From the NCBI GenBank assembly GCA_903823545.1, contig CAIJTL010000452.1:1-7208 (forward strand): a DNA stretch of 7,208 bases, read 5' to 3'. The notes under the pieces are model-generated. The model saw only the letters and a list, made by a program, of their open reading frames with translations, was not told the origin of the DNA and did no database searches. Source of the stretch: an uncultured Planctomycetaceae bacterium. Its GTDB lineage: Bacteria > Planctomycetota > Planctomycetia > Planctomycetales > Planctomycetaceae. The translations under genes were made by a program, and so were the position numbers. How positions within the stretch are numbered: position 1 is the stretch's first letter; each line of letters begins with the position of its first letter. Positions 6,581 through 7,208 of this stretch are shown here, in pieces.

Positions 6581-7208
6581 GTGAAACTCAAATCTTGGCT
6601 ACATTCGTTTGGACGGAACGCTCGACGAACGCGGTGCAATGGGCAACCAGCCGCTATCGAACAAATGGAAGATCGCACGCTGCTCTCAGTGGCCGCGCTC
6701 TTCGTCAACGGAGAATTGTTTGTCAGCTCCGATGGAGTTGACAGTATCGCAATTCAACAGAACGCCGCTGGCCGTGTCGAAGTGCGTGCCAACGGTGCGA
6801 TCCTCGGAACAACGCCAAACGTAGCAACTACTGCGGTCACTTCGATTGTGGTCAAAGGTGGCGATGGGTCGAACATCATCGACCTCAGCCAAGTCACCAA
6901 TGTCACTTACCCGAACCTAGCCGCGAACGGCATTCGGGTCGATGGTGGAAACGGCAACGACACGATTACAGGCTCGCCTTTCTACGGTGACAGTCTGTTG
7001 GGTGGCGATGGTCGTGATGTCATCACAGGCCAGGGTGGCAATGACACGATCGACGGTGGCGACGGAACTGACAGCATCACTGGCGGTGACGGCGACGACA
7101 GCCTGATCGGCGAAGATGGCAACGACACGATCACTGGCGATGCCGGAAACGACATCATCACCGGCGGCAACCATCATGACAGCATCAACGGTGGTGCTGG
7201 TAACGACA
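6581..7208 (+). CDS. RTX-repeat surface protein with planctomycete ExDRTLLS N-terminus (5' part only)
   Basis: The first 209 codons of this gene are present and the frame is still open at the window edge. The start is GTG. The N-terminus is basic (KLKSWLHSFGRNARRTR), followed by QMEDRTLLS at 28-36. This matches the 'LEPR-XLL/LEDRTLLSA' segment found near the N-terminus of many large planctomycete exported proteins and thought to act in their targeting. No classical hydrophobic signal peptide is visible. Residues 37-120 look beta-rich. From residue 121 the protein is a run of RTX-type GGxGxDxUx nonapeptides, with aspartates exactly nine residues apart from D137 to D209. Such repeats fold as a Ca2+-binding parallel beta-roll in haemolysin/serralysin-type proteins and in many surface adhesins. 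One unit is degenerate (GGNHHD, 195-200). The C-terminal domain, and hence any enzymatic or adhesive role, is outside the window. Its own leader and the hairpin upstream indicate a separate transcription unit from the DUF1592/DUF1552 pair. Confidence 0.88.
   Translation, partial: MKLKSWLHSFGRNARRTRCNGQPAAIEQMEDRTLLSVAALFVNGELFVSSDGVDSIAIQQNAAGRVEVRANGAILGTTPNVATTAVTSIVVKGGDGSNIIDLSQVTNVTYPNLAANGIRVDGGNGNDTITGSPFYGDSLLGGDGRDVITGQGGNDTIDGGDGTDSITGGDGDDSLIGEDGNDTITGDAGNDIITGGNHHDSINGGAGND
6941..7208 (+). repeat. 27-bp-period RTX coding repeat array
   Basis: This array encodes the calcium-binding nonapeptides of the RTX gene. Apart from one 10-residue step (D127 to D137), the aspartates D137, 146, 155, 164, 173, 182, 191, 200 and 209 are in perfect nine-residue register. 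At DNA level the 14-mer GGCAACGACACGAT occurs identically at 6953-6966 and 7118-7131. The DNA units are otherwise diverged, so the array appears to be old or kept by selection on the protein rather than recently amplified. It continues past the window. Confidence 0.88.

Noticed and set aside
6262..6708. 148-codon open frame on the minus strand between the hairpin and the RTX gene
   Set aside because: It overlaps the start and ribosome binding site of the RTX gene, shows no domain or signal peptide, and part of it is made of the inverted and direct repeats. A decayed gene cannot be fully excluded.
6917..7177. Minus-strand open frame opposite the RTX repeats
   Set aside because: It is a low-complexity mirror of the glycine/aspartate-rich repeat coding on the plus strand, with no independent support.
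6941..7208. Regular repeats as a possible CRISPR array
   Set aside because: The 27-base period is the coding period of RTX nonapeptides. The units are contiguous, diverged in DNA, and have no unique spacers.

Overview
The window looks like a planctomycete (Planctomycetota) chromosome fragment. The evidence is the gene content. There is a very large secreted protein built from the Planctomycete-specific PSCyt/PSD domain set (DUF1587, DUF1595, DUF1592, DUF1588, DUF1585). A Tat-exported DUF1552 (HXXSHH family) protein follows it. After that comes the start of a surface protein with the planctomycete 'ExDRTLLS' N-terminal signature followed by RTX-type Ca2+-binding repeats. Genus cannot be fixed from the sequence. 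All three genes lie on the + strand.

Layout: positions 1-82 are an upstream leader with a small hairpin and a good Shine-Dalgarno. Positions 83-4309 hold the DUF1592-type di-haem-motif protein (1408 aa). Positions 4310-4491 are a spacer with a perfect 17-bp tandem duplication. Positions 4492-5820 hold the DUF1552 protein (442 aa from the preferred start). A strong 19-bp perfect hairpin at 5876-5937 closes this pair. Positions 5943-6580 are about 640 bases without a convincing gene, but rich in small dyads and a recurring ACAGTCG heptamer. Positions 6581-7208 are the 5' part of an RTX-repeat surface protein that runs off the window. Its GTG start is supported by an AAAGGA ribosome binding site and an in-frame stop upstream.

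The first two genes form a recurrent planctomycete pair. A c-type cytochrome-like exported protein (CxxCH near each end) sits beside a Tat-exported partner, so both would act outside the cytoplasm. Their biochemical role is not established; an extracytoplasmic redox or polymer-processing function is only an inference. The RTX gene is a separate transcription unit with its own leader.

The most interesting points are: the oversized first protein, with about 800 residues between its N-terminal and C-terminal conserved modules, including a duplicated helical motif and a putative beta-sandwich; a switch from G-rich to C-rich coding strand near its C-terminal module; loss of the last histidine of the HXXSHH signature in the second protein; and the structured, gene-free leader before the RTX gene.
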